Shown: positions 16,114 through 24,084 of the stretch, piece after piece
Layout of the letters: each line of letters opens with the position of its first letter
Numbering within the stretch: position 1 is the first letter of the stretch
Assembly (NCBI GenBank): GCA_015062015.1
Contig: SUVM01000003.1
Location: 1-43,445, forward strand
Source of the DNA: Akkermansiaceae bacterium
Lineage (GTDB): Bacteria > Verrucomicrobiota > Verrucomicrobiia > Verrucomicrobiales > Akkermansiaceae
Direction of reading: 5' to 3'
DNA: 43,445 nucleotides
Made by a program: the position numbers and the translations under genes
The notes under the pieces: generated by a model
Told to the model about the DNA's origin: nothing
What the model saw: only the letters and a program-made list of their open reading frames with translations
The model's database searches: none

Positions 16114-17682
16114 TTACAACACCAGAGAGAACGCTTGTTTAGCGGAAATGGCGCGGGAGATGGAGAGGAGCAAATCGTCTGTAATGGGATGATTCGTTTT
16201 GATAACGGCCAAGGTATCGCCGCTTTTGTGATCCACGGGCGCAACGATGTTGTCTATGTTAATGCCGCTTTGGGAGAGCAGTTGACCGATGGAGGCAATG
16301 ATGCCGGGGCGGTCCTGATAGCGCAGGATGACGGTGTTGCCGGCGAGGGTTGCGTAGAGGTGGTCGAAGTTGTCGATACGGGAGACAACCGGCTCACCGT
16401 CTATCACAACGCCGCGTACGCTGGTTTTGTGTTGCTCACCATTGTCTTCTGTAAAGAGGTCGAGGGTGAGGGCATCGTCGTAGAGTTTATCGTCCATGGG
16501 TTCGCGGGCTTTGTAGACGATGCCGTGCTCACGCAGGGATGCTTCTGCCGCTGCCGGCATAAGACCATGTTCCGCCCCGGGGACAGCACCTTGCAAAATC
16601 CACGGAGTAAACCACTTGCGGTAGGAGCGCAGGTTGTTGTAGAAGGTGCATTCTATTTTGCGGATGGGCTTGGCATTGCTGGCTTTGTGGCACAGTTTGC
16701 CCAGCATGGCAGCCAGTTGCAGGTGAGTGGGGTTGAGACCGAGGGGTTTTTCGGCATTGATGACGCAAGAGGTGTCGCCGTTTTCAAAATAGGCCTGCAT
16801 TTGCGAGGCAGAGCGCATAGCTGCCAGTTTGTTGGCTTCTTTGGTGCTTGCCCCCAAATGCGGTAGCAATATATCTGCTACGTCGGCACTGGGTTGCATG
16901 GCTGCGGTGTCTTTGGGGTGCACGTCTGTGCAGTATATGAGTTTTTTGCCGGCGGCTTTTGCATCTCGGATGGCGTTTTCATCTACAACGCCGTAGCGGG
17001 AGCAGTTGATGAGCATGGCACCGTCTTTCATGCTGTTGATGAGGCGGGCATCGATGAGGTTGCGCGTGGCGGGTCCACCGGGTACATGCAGGGAGATAAT
17101 GTCTGCCGCTGCAAAGATTTCTTCCATCGAGGCAGGGGTGGCTCCAATGTTTAAGGCTCGTTGTTTGGAGAGGAAGTGGTCGTACCCAAGCACCTTGCAC
17201 TCGAAGCCTTGCAGTCGCTTTACCAAGAGTCTTCCTATGTTGCCCAGACCAAGGATACCGACGGTTTTTCGCGTGAGCTCTTGGCCCATGTATTTCTTTT
17301 TGTTCCATTCTCCGGCGCGGGTGGTGTTATCTGCCGGAACAATGAAGCGGTAGGCAGCCAAAATCATGGCAATTACTTCTTCTGCCACGGCATTGGAGTT
17401 GGCCCCCGGGGTGTTCATGACGTCGATGTTTTTTGTGCGGGCGTAAGCGTAGTCAATATTGTCGTAGCCTGCACCTGCACGGATGATGCATTTGAGGGCG
17501 GGCAGGGCATCGATGATGGCGGGGGGCACTTTCTCGGTGCGGACGATGAGACCGGCGGCATCTGTGTGCGCGGCAACGAGTTCTTCTAAGGGTGTGGTGT
17601 CGTCTTGTACTACGGTAAACCCTGCTGCACTGAGGGAGGCAGCGGCAGCTTTATCCAGTTTGGTGGGGATGAGGATTTTCAT
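16114..17682 (-). CDS. serA: D-3-phosphoglycerate dehydrogenase
   Basis: First enzyme of serine synthesis: oxidises 3-phosphoglycerate to 3-phosphohydroxypyruvate with NAD. The 2-hydroxyacid dehydrogenase core shows the Rossmann motif VGILGLGNIGRLL at about 140-152 and the catalytic-region pattern INCSRYGVVDENAI; the general-acid His lies in LLPHLGAST. The 522-residue length and the C-terminal DRPGIIASIGQLLSQSGINI place it in the long class with an intervening domain plus an ACT domain, which usually mediates serine feedback. I start at the ATG at 17680-17682 (MKILIPTKLD) because the 25 residues upstream are not family-like and overlap no signal. It lies 25 bases after the DUF1015 stop, in the same operon. 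Confidence 0.95.
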   Translation of the reverse strand: MKILIPTKLDKAAAASLSAAGFTVVQDDTTPLEELVAAHTDAAGLIVRTEKVPPAIIDALPALKCIIRAGAGYDNIDYAYARTKNIDVMNTPGANSNAVAEEVIAMILAAYRFIVPADNTTRAGEWNKKKYMGQELTRKTVGILGLGNIGRLLVKRLQGFECKVLGYDHFLSKQRALNIGATPASMEEIFAAADIISLHVPGGPATRNLIDARLINSMKDGAMLINCSRYGVVDENAIRDAKAAGKKLIYCTDVHPKDTAAMQPSADVADILLPHLGASTKEANKLAAMRSASQMQAYFENGDTSCVINAEKPLGLNPTHLQLAAMLGKLCHKASNAKPIRKIECTFYNNLRSYRKWFTPWILQGAVPGAEHGLMPAAAEASLREHGIVYKAREPMDDKLYDDALTLDLFTEDNGEQHKTSVRGVVIDGEPVVSRIDNFDHLYATLAGNTVILRYQDRPGIIASIGQLLSQSGINIDNIVAPVDHKSGDTLAVIKTNHPITDDLLLSISRAISAKQAFSLVL

Positions 17683-17707
17683 GTTGTGGTGGTAAGGGGG
17701 TGGGTGA

Positions 17708-18946
17708 TTATTCTTCAATTTCGTGCAGGAAAAGCCCGGAGCGCAGTTTTGGCTCAAACCATGTGGATTTGGGTGGCATAATTTCGCCGTTGTCCGCCAC
17801 GTTAAAGAGATCTGCCATGGTGACGGGATAGAGTGAGAACGCTACGCCGACCCCGCAGCGGTTCTGCAGCTCCTCTAAACCGCGAATACCGCCTACAAAG
17901 TCGATGCGGGTGTCGGTTCGCGGGTCGTCGATGCCCAGGATTGGTTGCAGGAGGTTGGCTTGCAGGATGGCGCAGTCCAGACTCTCGATAGGGTGCTCTG
18001 CATTAAAGGTGCCGGGTTTGGCGGTAATGCTGTACCACTTGCCGCCCAAGCACATGCCGAACTCGTGTTTGCGGCGTGGTGCGTAGGGGGCTGCCGGGGC
18101 TTCGCATACATCGAATACGGGTTGCAGGGCTTGCAGAAAAGCCTCGGGGGTTTGCCCGTTGAGGTCCGCCACAACGCGGTTGTAGTCCATGATGAAGAGG
18201 TCTTCGTCGCAGAAGGTGACGGCCATGAGGTAATTGAACTCTTCGTTGCCGGTATAGCCCGGGTGTTGGGTGCGGCGCTTGGCGGATACCGCAGCACTGG
18301 AGGCCGTGCGGTGGTGTCCGTCCGCAATGTAGAGGGCGGGTACTTCCTCAAATCCTTTGCGGATGGTTTCTATCACCTCGGGAGCCGTCACAGGCCAGAG
18401 GAGGTGGGTTACACCGTCATCTGTCTTAAAATCGTACTCGGGTTTGTGGAATTTAATCCATTCGCGGATGGCGGCAGAGATGCCCTCGTGTTTGCGATAG
18501 GCCAAAAAGACGGGTTCTGTTTGGCAAGAGCAGGTATCGAAGTGGTTGATGCGGTCCAGCTCTTTTTCTTTGCGGGTCAGCTCGTGTTTCAGAATGGTGT
18601 TGTTGAGGTATTCGTCCACAGCGGCACAGCCTACGATGCCTGTTTGTATGCGGCCCCACATCATTTGGCGGTAGATGTAGTAGTAAGGGGCGGCATCTCG
18701 TTTCAGAAATCCTTTGCGGATAAATTCCTGCAGGTTGCTGCGGCTTTTTTCGTAAGTGACGGCATCGTGGATGGCGGCTTCGCTCGTATCAATATCGGCA
18801 CGGCAGATGTGCAGGAACGACGAGGCATTGCCGGCCGCCATGGCGCAGGCCTCTTGGTGGTTCATTACATCGTAGGGCAGGCTCGAGACTTGCTCTACAT
18901 ATTCTTTAGGCGGTCGCAATGCTGCGAAGGGGCGGATGGTGGCCAT
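17708..18946 (-). CDS. DUF1015 family protein
   Basis: A 412-residue soluble protein of the conserved DUF1015 family. Typical segments are the start ATIRPFAALRPP, SSLPYDVMNHQEA, the central ADGHHRTASSAA and FNYLMAVTFCDEDLFIMDYNRVV. The biochemical function is not established as far as I know, but the family is often next to serA, as here, suggesting a link to serine or phosphoserine metabolism. The His-rich ADGHHR motif looks like a nucleotide or metal site. The start is set at the ATG at 18944-18946; 63 upstream in-frame codons lack family similarity and run through a G10 tract. Confidence 0.85.
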   Translation of the reverse strand: MATIRPFAALRPPKEYVEQVSSLPYDVMNHQEACAMAAGNASSFLHICRADIDTSEAAIHDAVTYEKSRSNLQEFIRKGFLKRDAAPYYYIYRQMMWGRIQTGIVGCAAVDEYLNNTILKHELTRKEKELDRINHFDTCSCQTEPVFLAYRKHEGISAAIREWIKFHKPEYDFKTDDGVTHLLWPVTAPEVIETIRKGFEEVPALYIADGHHRTASSAAVSAKRRTQHPGYTGNEEFNYLMAVTFCDEDLFIMDYNRVVADLNGQTPEAFLQALQPVFDVCEAPAAPYAPRRKHEFGMCLGGKWYSITAKPGTFNAEHPIESLDCAILQANLLQPILGIDDPRTDTRIDFVGGIRGLEELQNRCGVGVAFSLYPVTMADLFNVADNGEIMPPKSTWFEPKLRSGLFLHEIEE

Positions 18947-18976
18947 ATGTTTGTGAGATTGTTGAAGTGTTTTTAA

Positions 18977-18986
18977 GGGGGGGGGG
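18977..18986 (+). repeat. Homopolymeric G10 tract between gtrA and the DUF1015 gene
   Basis: Ten consecutive G (C10 on the coding strand of the operon) in the 47-base gap, 31 bases upstream of the DUF1015 ATG. Such tracts slip during replication; here a change in length would alter spacing of the leader, not a reading frame. Confidence 0.7.
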
Positions 18987-18993
18987 AAGGGTG

Positions 18994-19485
18994 TTAAGCC
19001 TGTTGTGCGTCTCGGGTTAAAAAGAACCGTACTAAGAGGAAGTTTACCGGTACCACAACCATGAATACAGGTAAGGGTAACAAATTGGCCGGGTCTGCGG
19101 CTGCCGGTATGCTTTCTGCCAGCCACGGCATGCAAAATTGTACGGCCTGTGCCAAGTATGAGCCTACGTTGAGAAGCAGGAAGAGGTTGAGCAAGCCAAT
19201 GTGCATCAGATAGTTAACTGCATGGCTGAACATGAACCCCAACCCTTTGCTGACGGACCCTTCCGTTTTGAATGTCCATTTGAGGGAGGCGAAGTAATTA
19301 CCGATAAAGCTCAGGACGTAGCCGGCAGTATAGGTGCAGGATAACGCCAATTCGTCCTCCTTTGTCAGCCCGAAGATGTTGTTGAGCAACACATAGATGC
19401 CCCAGTGCAGAATCGTGGCACCTACGCCCACAACAAAGAAACGCGTGAATTGCGCGCCGTATTTGTCCCAAATGCTGCGAATCAT
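18994..19485 (-). CDS. GtrA-like membrane protein
   Basis: A 163-residue protein with four predicted membrane helices and the GtrA signature: KYGAQFTRFFVVGVGATILHW at the start, then YTAGYVLSFIGNYFASLKWTF and a C-terminal VNFLLVRFFLTRD. GtrA proteins are thought to flip or help transfer polyprenyl-phosphate-linked sugars for surface polysaccharide modification. The start is the ATG at 19483-19485, which overlaps the stop of the upstream SDR-like gene as ATGA, so the two are translationally coupled. Neither a GtrB-type glycosyltransferase nor another sugar gene is adjacent. Confidence 0.85.
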   Translation of the reverse strand: MIRSIWDKYGAQFTRFFVVGVGATILHWGIYVLLNNIFGLTKEDELALSCTYTAGYVLSFIGNYFASLKWTFKTEGSVSKGLGFMFSHAVNYLMHIGLLNLFLLLNVGSYLAQAVQFCMPWLAESIPAAADPANLLPLPVFMVVVPVNFLLVRFFLTRDAQQA

Positions 19486-20279
19486 GCCGGTAAGTCGGGC
19501 CTGAAGTAGAATTTTAACAGTTCCAGCTGGTCTTCTTTTGTTACCAAGTAGCCATCCTTGGGATCCAGCCATTGGAAGGAGTGAATGGATTTGCGGTTCG
19601 AGCCTTTGGGATCCTCCGGTTTATAGGAGGGGAGCCTGTCGAGCAGTTCCGGGGCAATAATTTCTGCAATTTCCGTGGTGGTTAACGGGGGCATAGCCGG
19701 AATGACGGAGGGGATGCCCAGTGGTATGCAGCGCTCCACATCGCCTAAGATGCGCTGAGAGAAGTAAAGCTGGTGTTGCTCTTGCGGGGCAAGGGGCAGC
19801 GGCCCTTTCGCCGGGGGGGAGAGCAGGGTGTCTATCACCTTGCTGAACCCGCGGTCCGTCATCGATGCGACTTCCGGCAGGTGCACGTTGAGTACGCGTC
19901 CGTATTGACGGTTAAGCTCTCGGTATAAGTTGATTCTGTTTTGAATGTAGGGGTCATCGCTGCTTTCCGGAACGGGGGTGGTTTCGTCTGCATCTGCGGG
20001 AAGCATGTCGCAGGTGGTGACAAATACCGTGAGCTCGGGGCGTATATCCGCCAAGTGGGAAATAAGGTAATTGGTGGCGCGTGTGTCTGCCTCTATATTA
20101 GCCTTCACATTCTCGGGACCGTTGGCAACAGCACTATCCAAATACACCATCATGCGGAAAGAACGCCCAAAGGTTAAGTGGAAGTTGTCTTTGTTGATAA
20201 GATAATCGAAATAGCGGCGCTTGGTCCAATATTGACCCAACACCGTATTGGCTCCGAGGAAGGCTGTTTCGTGTGCCAT
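19482..20279 (-). CDS. Degenerate SDR/epimerase-like protein coupled to GtrA
   Basis: A 265-residue protein that looks like an extended short-chain dehydrogenase/epimerase with altered motifs. The nucleotide loop reads FLGANTVLGQ (7-16), with Thr where the second Gly of GxxGxxG should be. VYLDSAVANG (about 45-54), NIEADTRATNYLISHL (61-76) and TVFVTTCDML follow the order of the NAD-epimerase fold. The catalytic YxxxK is YIQNR (111-115), Lys replaced by Arg. Catalysis is therefore doubtful; a non-catalytic or altered sugar-nucleotide-binding role is possible. First gene of the operon running to serA, with its own promoter. I assign the fold from motif order only. Confidence 0.55.
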   Translation of the reverse strand: MAHETAFLGANTVLGQYWTKRRYFDYLINKDNFHLTFGRSFRMMVYLDSAVANGPENVKANIEADTRATNYLISHLADIRPELTVFVTTCDMLPADADETTPVPESSDDPYIQNRINLYRELNRQYGRVLNVHLPEVASMTDRGFSKVIDTLLSPPAKGPLPLAPQEQHQLYFSQRILGDVERCIPLGIPSVIPAMPPLTTTEIAEIIAPELLDRLPSYKPEDPKGSNRKSIHSFQWLDPKDGYLVTKEDQLELLKFYFRPDLPA

Positions 20280-20309
20280 AGTAAGAATATTTTGTTGCTA
20301 CGCAGAGCC

Positions 20310-20338
20310 AATATAGCACAAGAATGAAGCTTTGGCAA
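20310..20338 (-). promoter_or_regulatory. Promoter of the SDR-gtrA-DUF1015-serA operon
   Basis: TTGCCA (20333-20338), 17-base spacer, TATATT (20310-20315) preceded by TGTGC. The first ten bases (TTGCCAAAGC) and the TGTGCTA at the -10 are identical in sequence and spacing to the HU promoter at 28062-28090. Confidence 0.65.
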
Positions 20339-20413
20339 GTTGGAAGCAGCGTGCTGCGTAAAAAAATGTAAGCCGAGCCGTTTTTTGAGCTGGAAAAGCG
20401 GACGGAATTGTGC

Positions 20414-20419
20414 TAGAGT
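20414..20419 (+). promoter_or_regulatory. Candidate extended -10 of the PilT-like gene
   Basis: TAGAGT preceded by TGTGC, as in two other promoters here; 13 bases before the ATG at 20433. The -35 position (TGGAAA, 20391-20396) is weak. Confidence 0.4.
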
Positions 20420-20432
20420 AAGCTATGTTGAT

Positions 20433-21824
20433 ATGAGCGATACATACATTTTCCATAATTTGAACAGCTATTTAGAGTTGGGGCATCAGGTGCTGAGCCC
20501 GACGCTGTATCTTGCTCCCGGGTACCAGCCGTATATGATGCAGGCTGCTCAATATGTGCCGGTGGCAGATACTGCAGCTGTGCTCACCCCGGAGGATACC
20601 TCCGCCTTGGTGGCAGGCTGCACCACGGCAGAGCAACAGGCCACCTTGGCAGAGACAGGTACGGTGGATTTTATTGCAGATTCCCCCGTCGGTAAATACC
20701 ATGCCTACATCTATGCACAAGAGAGCGGGTACCTGATTGTGACGATTAGCCTGCGTGTGGATGCGTACTTGAAGCAAGGCGTAGATTGCCGTTGCTCGGA
20801 TATCCATATCCCCTCGGCGTGTCCGCCCTCGTGGCGCAGATTCGGTACCCTGCAACCCATTTGGGAGGGAGCCCCCGTGCTGACGGCAGAGGATGCAGAA
20901 TACCTCACAGACAGTTTCTTGGGAGAAAAGGAATGGGCTCGCCTTAAAGAAATCGGCGATGTGGATTTTGCTTATTCTAACGAGCTTGGGCGTTACCGTG
21001 CCTCGGTGGTGTCTCAACGCCTTGGGTACAATATCTGTTTCCGTATTATTAACAGCACCGTGTTGTCGATGGAGCAAATCGGCTTGCCTGCAGATTATGT
21101 GGTGCCGTTGACTCGCTTCACAAACGGGCTCATTTTGGTAACGGGTTCCGTGGGCTCCGGTAAATCGACCACGCTTGCTTCCATTATCGACTTTATTAAC
21201 CAAGACCGCCACGACCACATTATTACGCTGGAGGACCCCATCGAATCCGTGTTCGTACCGAAGGGGTGCCAAGTAAACCAACGCGAGGTGCGCCGCCATA
21301 CCCAGTCGTTCGAGCGTGCGTTGCGTGCCGCCTTGCGCGAAGACCCGGACGTGATTATGGTGGGCGAAATGCGCAACTTGGAGACGATTTCTTTGGCCCT
21401 TACTGCGGCAGAGACGGGGCACTTGGTGTTGGGCACCTTGCACACCGGGTCTGCCGCGCGCACTATCGACCGTATCTTGGACGCATTCCCGCTCGAGGAG
21501 CGAGACCACATTCGTATCATGGTGTCGGAGTCCCTGCGCGGTGTGTTGTCTCAGCAGCTCATACCCAAGAAAGACGGTACCGGGCGTGTGATGGCTTTGG
21601 AGATGCTTGTCAACACCTCTGCCGTTGCCAACTGCATCCGCGAGGGTAAAACCTTCATGATTCCCGGTCTTATCCAAACCGGTAAAAACCAGGGTATGCG
21701 CCTCATGGACGATTCTTTGCAGGAGCTTTACAAGAACGGCTCCATCTCTGCCGAGGAGTGCATGCAGCGAGCTACCGACCATGTGATGATGGAGAAATTC
21801 CTGAAAGAAAATCCCGTGGCCTGA
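20433..21824 (+). CDS. PilT/PilU-like pilus ATPase with duplicated N-terminal domain
   Basis: Hexameric secretion/pilus ATPase, 463 residues. The ATPase core is complete: Walker A GSVGSGKST (238-246), Asp box ITLEDPIE (264-271), Walker B VIMVGEM with catalytic Glu (307-313) and His box GTLHTGS (334-340). Unusually, the PAS-like N-terminal domain occurs twice: residues about 18-108 (LTPEDTSALV...TVDFIADSPVGKYHAYIYAQESGYLIVTI) mirror residues 118-206 (LTAEDAEYLT...DVDFAYSNELGRYRASVVSQRLGYNICFRI). The second copy keeps SDIHI and a WRRFG motif; the first has lost both. I start at the ATG at 20433, since upstream codons are not family-like. It precedes a standard PilT by 23 bases, an arrangement like pilU-pilT. 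Confidence 0.88.
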   Translation: MSDTYIFHNLNSYLELGHQVLSPTLYLAPGYQPYMMQAAQYVPVADTAAVLTPEDTSALVAGCTTAEQQATLAETGTVDFIADSPVGKYHAYIYAQESGYLIVTISLRVDAYLKQGVDCRCSDIHIPSACPPSWRRFGTLQPIWEGAPVLTAEDAEYLTDSFLGEKEWARLKEIGDVDFAYSNELGRYRASVVSQRLGYNICFRIINSTVLSMEQIGLPADYVVPLTRFTNGLILVTGSVGSGKSTTLASIIDFINQDRHDHIITLEDPIESVFVPKGCQVNQREVRRHTQSFERALRAALREDPDVIMVGEMRNLETISLALTAAETGHLVLGTLHTGSAARTIDRILDAFPLEERDHIRIMVSESLRGVLSQQLIPKKDGTGRVMALEMLVNTSAVANCIREGKTFMIPGLIQTGKNQGMRLMDDSLQELYKNGSISAEECMQRATDHVMMEKFLKENPVA

Positions 21825-21847
21825 TAAACCTTTAACCTTTTATCGGA

Positions 21848-22942
21848 ATGAAACACAGAATTGATACTTATTTTCAGGCACTTGTAGAGAACGGAGGCTC
21901 GGACTTACATCTTTCTGAGGGGCAGCCGCCCAAAATCCGTGTGCATGGCGATATTACGGCCATAGAAGACGGCATCCTGACCCACGAGGATATGGTGGAG
22001 CTCATGGAGCCGATTTGCCCGCCGAAACTTTGGAAGATTTTTGAGGAAGGCGGTGATGCCGACTTTGCATACGAGATGGACGCTCAATCCCGCTTCCGTT
22101 GCAACTACATGAAGCAACAGCGCGGCTATTGCTGTGTGTTCCGCCTCATTCCCACCAAGATTCTGACGATGGAGCAGCTTAATGTTCCCGAGCAAATTAA
22201 ACGCTTCGGCGAGATGCGCTCCGGCCTGGTGCTGGTAACCGGTCCCACCGGCTCCGGTAAATCCACTACCTTGGCTGCGTTGATAGACTACATCAATACC
22301 AATTTCTCGCGCCACATCATTACGGTGGAAGAGCCTATCGAGTTTGTGCACCCCTCTAAGAAGAGCATCATTACCCAGCGCGAGGTGCCGGAGAATTGCC
22401 CCACTTTCGCGGATGGATTGCGTGCTTCGTTGCGCGAAGACTCGGACATTGTGCTGGTGGGCGAAATGCGAGACTTGGAGACGATTTCACTTGCTCTTAC
22501 GGCAGCAGAAACCGGCTTGCTGGTGTTCGGTACACTGCATACCAACAACGCGCGCAAGACGATAGACCGTATTATCGACGTGTTCCCCGCAGAGCAGCAG
22601 GCACAGGCCCGCACCATGTTGGCCGGTTCTTTGCGCGGTGTGGTGGCACAGTTGCTCATGAAGCGTTGCGACAAGCCGGGGCGTGTTGCCGTTAACGAGA
22701 TTCTGTTTGCCACCCCTGCCGTTGCCTCCATTATACGCGAGGGCGCCACGCAGAAGTTGGCAGACGTTATTGTAGGCGGTAAAGCCTTGGGCATGCAGTT
22801 TATGGACGATGCCATTTGGCAAAAGCTGCAGCAGGGGCTTGTCTCTCCGCAAGAAGCTTACATGAAGGCTATAGACAAAGCCCGCTTCAAGAACTTCCTG
22901 CCCCCGGAGGATGCCAATTTGGCTAATGCCGGCGGTGCATAA
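21848..22942 (+). CDS. pilT: Twitching-motility retraction ATPase
   Basis: Canonical PilT, the ATPase that depolymerises type IV pili; 364 residues, normal length. N-terminal GGSDLHLSEGQPPKIRVHG (16-34), Walker A GPTGSGKST (132-140), Asp box ITVEEPIEF (158-166), Walker B IVLVGEMRD (201-209), His box GTLHTNNA (228-235) and the C-terminal region ASIIREGATQKLADVI (293-308), which is the place of the PilT AIRNLIRE retraction motif. It follows the PilT-like paralogue in one operon and is closed by the terminator at 22963-22994. Pilus retraction would also serve DNA uptake through the ComEC encoded 2.3 kb downstream. Confidence 0.93.
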   Translation: MKHRIDTYFQALVENGGSDLHLSEGQPPKIRVHGDITAIEDGILTHEDMVELMEPICPPKLWKIFEEGGDADFAYEMDAQSRFRCNYMKQQRGYCCVFRLIPTKILTMEQLNVPEQIKRFGEMRSGLVLVTGPTGSGKSTTLAALIDYINTNFSRHIITVEEPIEFVHPSKKSIITQREVPENCPTFADGLRASLREDSDIVLVGEMRDLETISLALTAAETGLLVFGTLHTNNARKTIDRIIDVFPAEQQAQARTMLAGSLRGVVAQLLMKRCDKPGRVAVNEILFATPAVASIIREGATQKLADVIVGGKALGMQFMDDAIWQKLQQGLVSPQEAYMKAIDKARFKNFLPPEDANLANAGGA

Positions 22943-22962
22943 TCTTTACTTTTTCTGCAAAT

Positions 22963-22994
22963 AACAACCGCGCGTTTCTATTCGCGCGGTTGTT
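22963..22994 (+). terminator. Intrinsic terminator after pilT
   Basis: Perfect 12-bp stem AACAACCGCGCG (22963-22974) / CGCGCGGTTGTT (22983-22994) with an eight-base loop. The stem itself ends in GTTGTTCTTG, and the complementary strand also has an A-rich 5' flank, so it may work in both directions. Confidence 0.85.
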
Positions 22995-23011
22995 CTTGCA
23001 TACAGAATGAT

Positions 23012-23515
23012 ATGAAAAGGATAGCTGTTTATGCCGGTAGTTTTGACCCGCCAACCCTCGGCCACTTGTGGATGGTGCGCACCGGGGCTTCGCTCTTTGA
23101 CGAATTGGTGGTTGTTGTAGCTTACAACCCGGATAAACCCGGTATGCTCAGCTTAGACGAGCGCCTCTCTCTGTGGCAACAACTGTGTGCCGATATGCCC
23201 GGCCGGGTGCGTATTTGTACGCTTCATCGCGGTTTTTTGGCAGAGTATGCCCGGCAGCTCGGTGCCTGCTGCCTGTTGCGCGGTATTCGCAATACTGTAG
23301 ATTTTGAATATGAAAAGGGTATGGCTCGCATTAATGCCTCTGTGGTGCCGCAACTCTCCACCCTTTTCCTTACACCCCCGCCGGAGCTGGAAAACGTGAG
23401 CTCCTCCCTTATTCGCGGCTTCCTTGGGCAACCCGGCTGGCAGCACTGGGTAAGCCCGCATGTGCCGCAGGCTGTTCTTTCTCTCTTAAATAGCAAGTTC
23501 CCCGTATCGGAATAA
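23012..23515 (+). CDS. coaD: Phosphopantetheine adenylyltransferase
   Basis: Transfers AMP from ATP to 4'-phosphopantetheine, the fourth step of coenzyme A synthesis. The nucleotidyltransferase motif is AGSFDPPTLGH (8-18) with TLGH as the T/HxGH element; LLRGIRNTVDFEYEKGMARIN (about 90-110) and ENVSSSLIRGF (about 128-138, the SSS-R/K motif) match the family. Length 167 is normal. It starts 18 bases after the pilT terminator stem, so its promoter must overlap or read through that hairpin; none is obvious. No Shine-Dalgarno. Confidence 0.93.
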   Translation: MKRIAVYAGSFDPPTLGHLWMVRTGASLFDELVVVVAYNPDKPGMLSLDERLSLWQQLCADMPGRVRICTLHRGFLAEYARQLGACCLLRGIRNTVDFEYEKGMARINASVVPQLSTLFLTPPPELENVSSSLIRGFLGQPGWQHWVSPHVPQAVLSLLNSKFPVSE

Positions 23516-23598
23516 AAAACGTCTGTTGTAAGATTTTCTGTTTGGGCATAATGGTAGCCTGTGCGCGGAGAAATGTAGACCAAAGCGCGAAAAGCGGC

Positions 23599-23627
23599 TT
23601 GACATTAGGGGCGTAACGTGGCACTAT
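23599..23627 (+). promoter_or_regulatory. Promoter of the small secreted protein-nifS-comEC operon
   Basis: Perfect -35 TTGACA (23599-23604), 17-base spacer, weak -10 CACTAT (23622-23627). The -10 ends exactly ten bases before the ATG at 23638. Confidence 0.6.
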
Positions 23628-23637
23628 TCTGGCCGAT

Positions 23638-24084
23638 ATGAAGCACCTTGTTATACTTCTTACAATCGGATTATTTGTTGCCGCCCCCGTAACAATGGCG
23701 GAATCTGACGATGCTCCTAAGTCATCTGCCGAGTTGCGCGTGGAGAAAAAGGAAGCCGCAGCTTGGTACAAAAAGAAGCTGGCGCGCCAAAAGAAAGCCA
23801 TAGCGGCATTGAAGAAAGTGAAGGATGAAAAGAGTGCCAAAAAGGCGGCTTCTTCTATCATGAAGCTGTACGGCCATTTGGTAGGTGGAGAGCAAACAGC
23901 TATGGGAACTACGGGGGCTGCGGAAGTACCCTCCGGCGAGGCGGCGGATGAGGTGGCAGCCAAATACGAAAAACAGCTCGATAAATTGCAGGAGCAACTC
24001 AACAAAGAGCTTGAGCGCATCGGTGAGTTAGAGCTTAGCGTGCCCGAATTGGATGAGGCCATAGATGCTGTTAATAAATACTGA
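23638..24084 (+). CDS. Small secreted lysine-rich helical protein
   Basis: A 148-residue protein with a cleavable signal peptide (hydrophobic core 4-19, likely cut after TMA at about 21). The mature part is two charged helices: about 32-75 (very Lys/Ala-rich) and about 100-128 (YEKQLDKLQEQLNKELERIGELE, coiled-coil heptads), joined by a Gly/Thr-rich linker. I recognise no named family. The segment LKKVKDEKSAKKAASSIMKL matches the pattern of LATVHDKATAEAAAPTVAEL in the secreted protein at 27258-27749. Its stop overlaps the cysteine desulfurase start by one base (TGATG), so the genes are coupled although the protein is exported and the desulfurase is not. Confidence 0.75.
   Translation: MKHLVILLTIGLFVAAPVTMAESDDAPKSSAELRVEKKEAAAWYKKKLARQKKAIAALKKVKDEKSAKKAASSIMKLYGHLVGGEQTAMGTTGAAEVPSGEAADEVAAKYEKQLDKLQEQLNKELERIGELELSVPELDEAIDAVNKY

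Noticed and set aside
15954-16142. A 62-codon plus-strand open frame in the khpA-serA gap
   Set aside because: It covers the khpA promoter and the serA 3' end and has no coding features.
18947-19135. Extension of the DUF1015 protein by 63 upstream codons
   Set aside because: It overlaps gtrA, crosses the G10 tract and has no similarity to the family start.
20472-21782. A 436-codon minus-strand open frame opposite the PilT-like gene
   Set aside because: The plus strand holds complete Walker A, Walker B and His boxes; the antisense frame has none.
22963-22994. The pilT hairpin as a regulatory element of coaD
   Set aside because: The perfect GC-rich stem right after the pilT stop is explained as a terminator; nothing resembles a riboswitch.
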